NCBI RefSeq assembly: GCF_000023225.1
Contig: NC_013173.1
Span: 2,482,501 to 2,546,500, forward strand
Source: Desulfomicrobium baculatum DSM 4028
Lineage (GTDB): Bacteria; Desulfobacterota; Desulfovibrionia; Desulfovibrionales; Desulfomicrobiaceae
Length of the DNA stretch: 64,000 nt
Direction of reading: 5' to 3'
The position numbers were made by a program, and so were the translations under genes. Shown in pieces: positions 61,981 to 64,000 of the stretch. The notes below the pieces were generated by a model that was given only the letters and a program-made list of their open reading frames with translations, was not told the DNA's origin and did not search any database. Every line of letters starts with the position of its first letter. Position 1 is the stretch's first letter.

Positions 61981-63474
61981 TCATGTCCGCACCGCGTCCG
62001 CGAACCCGACCAACCTGCGATCCAGACGGAAGAGCCCGTATTGAACCACAATGATTACCAGTCCCTGCATGACCGACATCGCAAACAAGGAAAGATATCC
62101 CGTCCCCATGTAATCCCTGACCGAAATCCAGAAAATCCATTGAGGCAAGACATGCGTCAGTGCGACGCATCCGAGCAACTGTATATAACTCGATAGAGGC
62201 GCATCAGCCTGCCGAAACGCATAGTACGGAAGAAGGCATGCGCGAAAAATAAAAGAACAGACAAAAAACGACCACCCGACCCCAACAATCCCAAAGTACA
62301 TCATGGAGATAATTGACGCGAAGACTACGCAAATACCCTCTCCTATATTGCAAATCGCCGTTATTCTATGCTGGGAAATGCCCATGAGAAATTCTTGTGC
62401 CGGGATTATGCTTGTAGAGAATATTGACCCGATCGCCATGGGCACAAGGACAAGCTGCACGTCCCGAAATTCGGGACCAAGCCACAGCTCGACAAACTCT
62501 CCACCGTAGAAAACAAGACAAAGCCCGACATAGGCCGAAACCCGATAACTGAGCCACAACGCGCTCAGCATGGATTGCCGAATCCCATCGTGGTCGTGTT
62601 GAGCCTGAAGACGGCTGAAATGGGGAATGAATATCCCGAACGCGCTACGAATGAGATTGGTAAAATACGAAATCAATTGGGTTGCTATGGAAAAAACCGC
62701 AACCCCTTCCGCGCCGATGGCCTTGACGATGATGTATGGCTGCGACCTGAAGCGCATAGCCTGTCCCACCTGAGCCACCAGGGAGGTCAACCCGAACCGG
62801 AAAAGCTCTCCCCCCAGCCGCCAATCGACATGCCTGAAGCGGATGCTGACCGAAAAGCCGCGCCGGGCGAAAATCCAGTAGACCACGCCTTCCAGAAGAA
62901 AACCCACGCCATTGACCACGGACAGAAACATCAGACCGTTTTCCCCGGATATCCAGATCAGGACCGATAGGCTCACGATCACGTTCTTGACCATGGAAAT
63001 GAAGGCCAACAGGGTCCAGCGCATCTCGCCCGCCAGCACCCCGTTCCAGGTTCGAAAAAGGAAGAGCAGGGAGAATGTGCCCGCATAGATGGCAAAATAC
63101 GTCTGGACTTGCGCAAAATCAGCGCCCTGCGGGATATGGTCCTTGCCGAAATAAAGCAGCACAACTGTAATAATGCATGACAAAAGACACGATATGACGT
63201 TCAGCGCGATCCCAGTGGAACAAATGCGATTTATTTCCTTCTGGTCTTCACGGGCAATGGCCGCTGCCACGAATTTGGAAACCGCCTGGGAAAGTCCGAA
63301 ATCAAGCAGGAGATAGTTGGCCACAGTGGCGCTGATCAGCGCCCAGACACCATAGGCGGCCTGGCCTATGGCATTTATTATGACCGGCGTCACAAACAGG
63401 GCAAAGACTATCCCCACCCCAAAGGACACCAGGCGCAACGTCGAGTTGCGTATGAGATAACGCATCATTCTCAC
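61981..63474 (-). CDS. Wzx-type polysaccharide flippase (MATE-like/MOP superfamily)
   Basis: The 497-residue protein has about 14 membrane helices. The N-terminal helices read LVSFGVGIVFALFVTPVIIN, then AIGQAAYGVWALISATVANY, and a charged loop (AAIAREDQKEINRICSTGIA) follows, as in RfbX/Wzx proteins. It should flip lipid-linked repeat units to the periplasm for the Wzy polymerase encoded just upstream. The GTG start at 63474 (AAGGTG upstream) overlaps the Wzy stop. An ATG at 63468 is the alternative. Confidence 0.9.
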   Translation of the reverse strand: MRMMRYLIRNSTLRLVSFGVGIVFALFVTPVIINAIGQAAYGVWALISATVANYLLLDFGLSQAVSKFVAAAIAREDQKEINRICSTGIALNVISCLLSCIITVVLLYFGKDHIPQGADFAQVQTYFAIYAGTFSLLFLFRTWNGVLAGEMRWTLLAFISMVKNVIVSLSVLIWISGENGLMFLSVVNGVGFLLEGVVYWIFARRGFSVSIRFRHVDWRLGGELFRFGLTSLVAQVGQAMRFRSQPYIIVKAIGAEGVAVFSIATQLISYFTNLIRSAFGIFIPHFSRLQAQHDHDGIRQSMLSALWLSYRVSAYVGLCLVFYGGEFVELWLGPEFRDVQLVLVPMAIGSIFSTSIIPAQEFLMGISQHRITAICNIGEGICVVFASIISMMYFGIVGVGWSFFVCSFIFRACLLPYYAFRQADAPLSSYIQLLGCVALTHVLPQWIFWISVRDYMGTGYLSLFAMSVMQGLVIIVVQYGLFRLDRRLVGFADAVRT

Positions 63475-64000
63475 AGGCGCACCTTTTGCTGCCGCACCTG
63501 CAGTGCACTCTGCGGAGGATATCTGAGCGGAGCGCTGGAGCGGACTTTTTGCGGTACAGGCGCGCCGCTTGATCCGACATGGTGAAAATGCATGACCGCT
63601 GCCAAACCGAGCAGATAGTACAGCGTCGAGGAATACCCCGCGGAAATGAAGAAACTCGCTGTCCCGAAGCCGACAATGCCGACCTTCAAGGCAATCCAGC
63701 GCGCGCGGGCGCCGGTGCGTTCATCCTCCTCGACATGCCGCGTGATGAGCTGCCAGGCGCTGCAAAGCATGGCGAGATACAGAATGAATCCGGGGAGCCC
63801 CAGTTCAGCGGCAAACTGAAGGTAGGTATTGTGCGCCGTGAGCCCGATCTTGCCATCAAGCAAAAAGTGCGCGGTCCCGAACATTCCGATGCCCACGCCA
63901 AGCACCGGATTGTCGGCCACGATCTTCAGACCGTTTTTCCAAATCTGCACGCGACCGGACCTGCCCTCAAGATTGTAATCGGCGGCTTCGCCCTCCGCAG
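63471..64000 (-). CDS. O-antigen ligase/Wzy polymerase-like membrane protein (5' end beyond window)
   Basis: The frame is open to the window edge, so only the last 176 residues are visible. A GTG at 63950 is not the true start. It shows the Wzy_C/O-antigen ligase periplasmic-loop pattern: GRVQIWKNGLKIVADNPVLG, then VGIGMFG, then TAHNTYLQFAAELGLPGFIL with the key His, followed by three helices. It should polymerise repeat units or ligate glycan in the periplasm. The tail is basic and proline-rich. Confidence 0.85.
   Translation of the reverse strand, partial: AEGEAADYNLEGRSGRVQIWKNGLKIVADNPVLGVGIGMFGTAHFLLDGKIGLTAHNTYLQFAAELGLPGFILYLAMLCSAWQLITRHVEEDERTGARARWIALKVGIVGFGTASFFISAGYSSTLYYLLGLAAVMHFHHVGSSGAPVPQKVRSSAPLRYPPQSALQVRQQKVRL

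Noticed and set aside
1-64000. tRNA, rRNA and CRISPR features
   Set aside because: No cloverleaf-type sequence, rRNA segment or regularly spaced repeat was noticed on reading; a covariance-model scan would be decisive.

Overview
The window is one continuous stretch of bacterial chromosome. Coding DNA is GC-rich and several spacers are strikingly A+T-rich. Sigma-54 activators and candidate sigma-54 promoters are frequent. It carries a PrsK/PrsR-type exosortase exopolysaccharide locus, an arginine deiminase operon and a very large NdvB-like glucan synthase. This mix fits a Gram-negative deltaproteobacterium, most likely in Desulfovibrionales (Desulfomicrobium-like). That placement is inferred from gene content only. 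No rRNA, tRNA or CRISPR array was seen.

Left part (1-35.3 kb, almost all + strand): a stress and envelope region. It opens with the 3' part of a sigma-54 activator. A good sigma-54 promoter candidate follows, upstream of a bacterial release-factor-like (baeRF) gene. Next come small envelope or stress genes: a secreted protein, a glycine-zipper lipoprotein, a SYLF/Ysc84 protein, DUF3309, a HEAT-repeat protein, a BON lipoprotein and a YqjD-YqjE-YqjK-like trio. An arcD-arcA-arcB-arcC arginine deiminase operon then runs without a break into an efflux system (NodT-type outer-membrane factor, HlyD-type adaptor, RbbA-like ABC protein, YhhJ-like permease). After an A+T-rich spacer with another sigma-54 promoter candidate come a general-stress membrane protein, a divergent AAA ATPase, CsbD, a triple-BON protein, DUF3185, an lmo0937-type peptide, a hybrid histidine kinase, a 2916-residue cyclic glucan synthase-like protein with its own sigma-54 promoter candidate, and a PerM/AI-2E family permease. 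A two-way terminator closes this block.

Middle (35.4-41 kb, - strand): a receiver-only response regulator and a histidine kinase/NtrC-type regulator operon. The regulator gene is split by an intact 1200-bp IS3-family (IS407-group-like) element flanked by a 4-bp duplication (CAGG). Removing the element and one CAGG restores a continuous 570-residue reading frame.

Right part (41.1-64 kb, all - strand): an exopolysaccharide and exosortase locus with genes overlapping by 1-8 bases. In transcription order from the window edge it encodes a Wzy/O-antigen-ligase-like protein (partial), a Wzx flippase, three glycosyltransferases and two hexapeptide acyltransferases, a CapK-like adenylate-forming enzyme, a polysaccharide deacetylase, a GH74-like beta-propeller, an asparagine-synthase-like protein, a QueC-like PP-loop protein, an ATP-grasp enzyme, exosortase, EpsI, a TIGR03790-like protein, the sensor kinase PrsK and the sigma-54 activator PrsR. 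The QueC-like/asparagine-synthase-like pair is A+T-rich and looks imported.

The most interesting signals are: (1) a possible sigma-54-driven general-stress regulon on this island; (2) three ATP-dependent amide- or nitrile-type enzymes inside an exosortase polysaccharide locus; (3) a precise, apparently recent IS disruption of a sigma-54 regulator; and (4) a 26-bp near-perfect inverted repeat in front of the arc operon.
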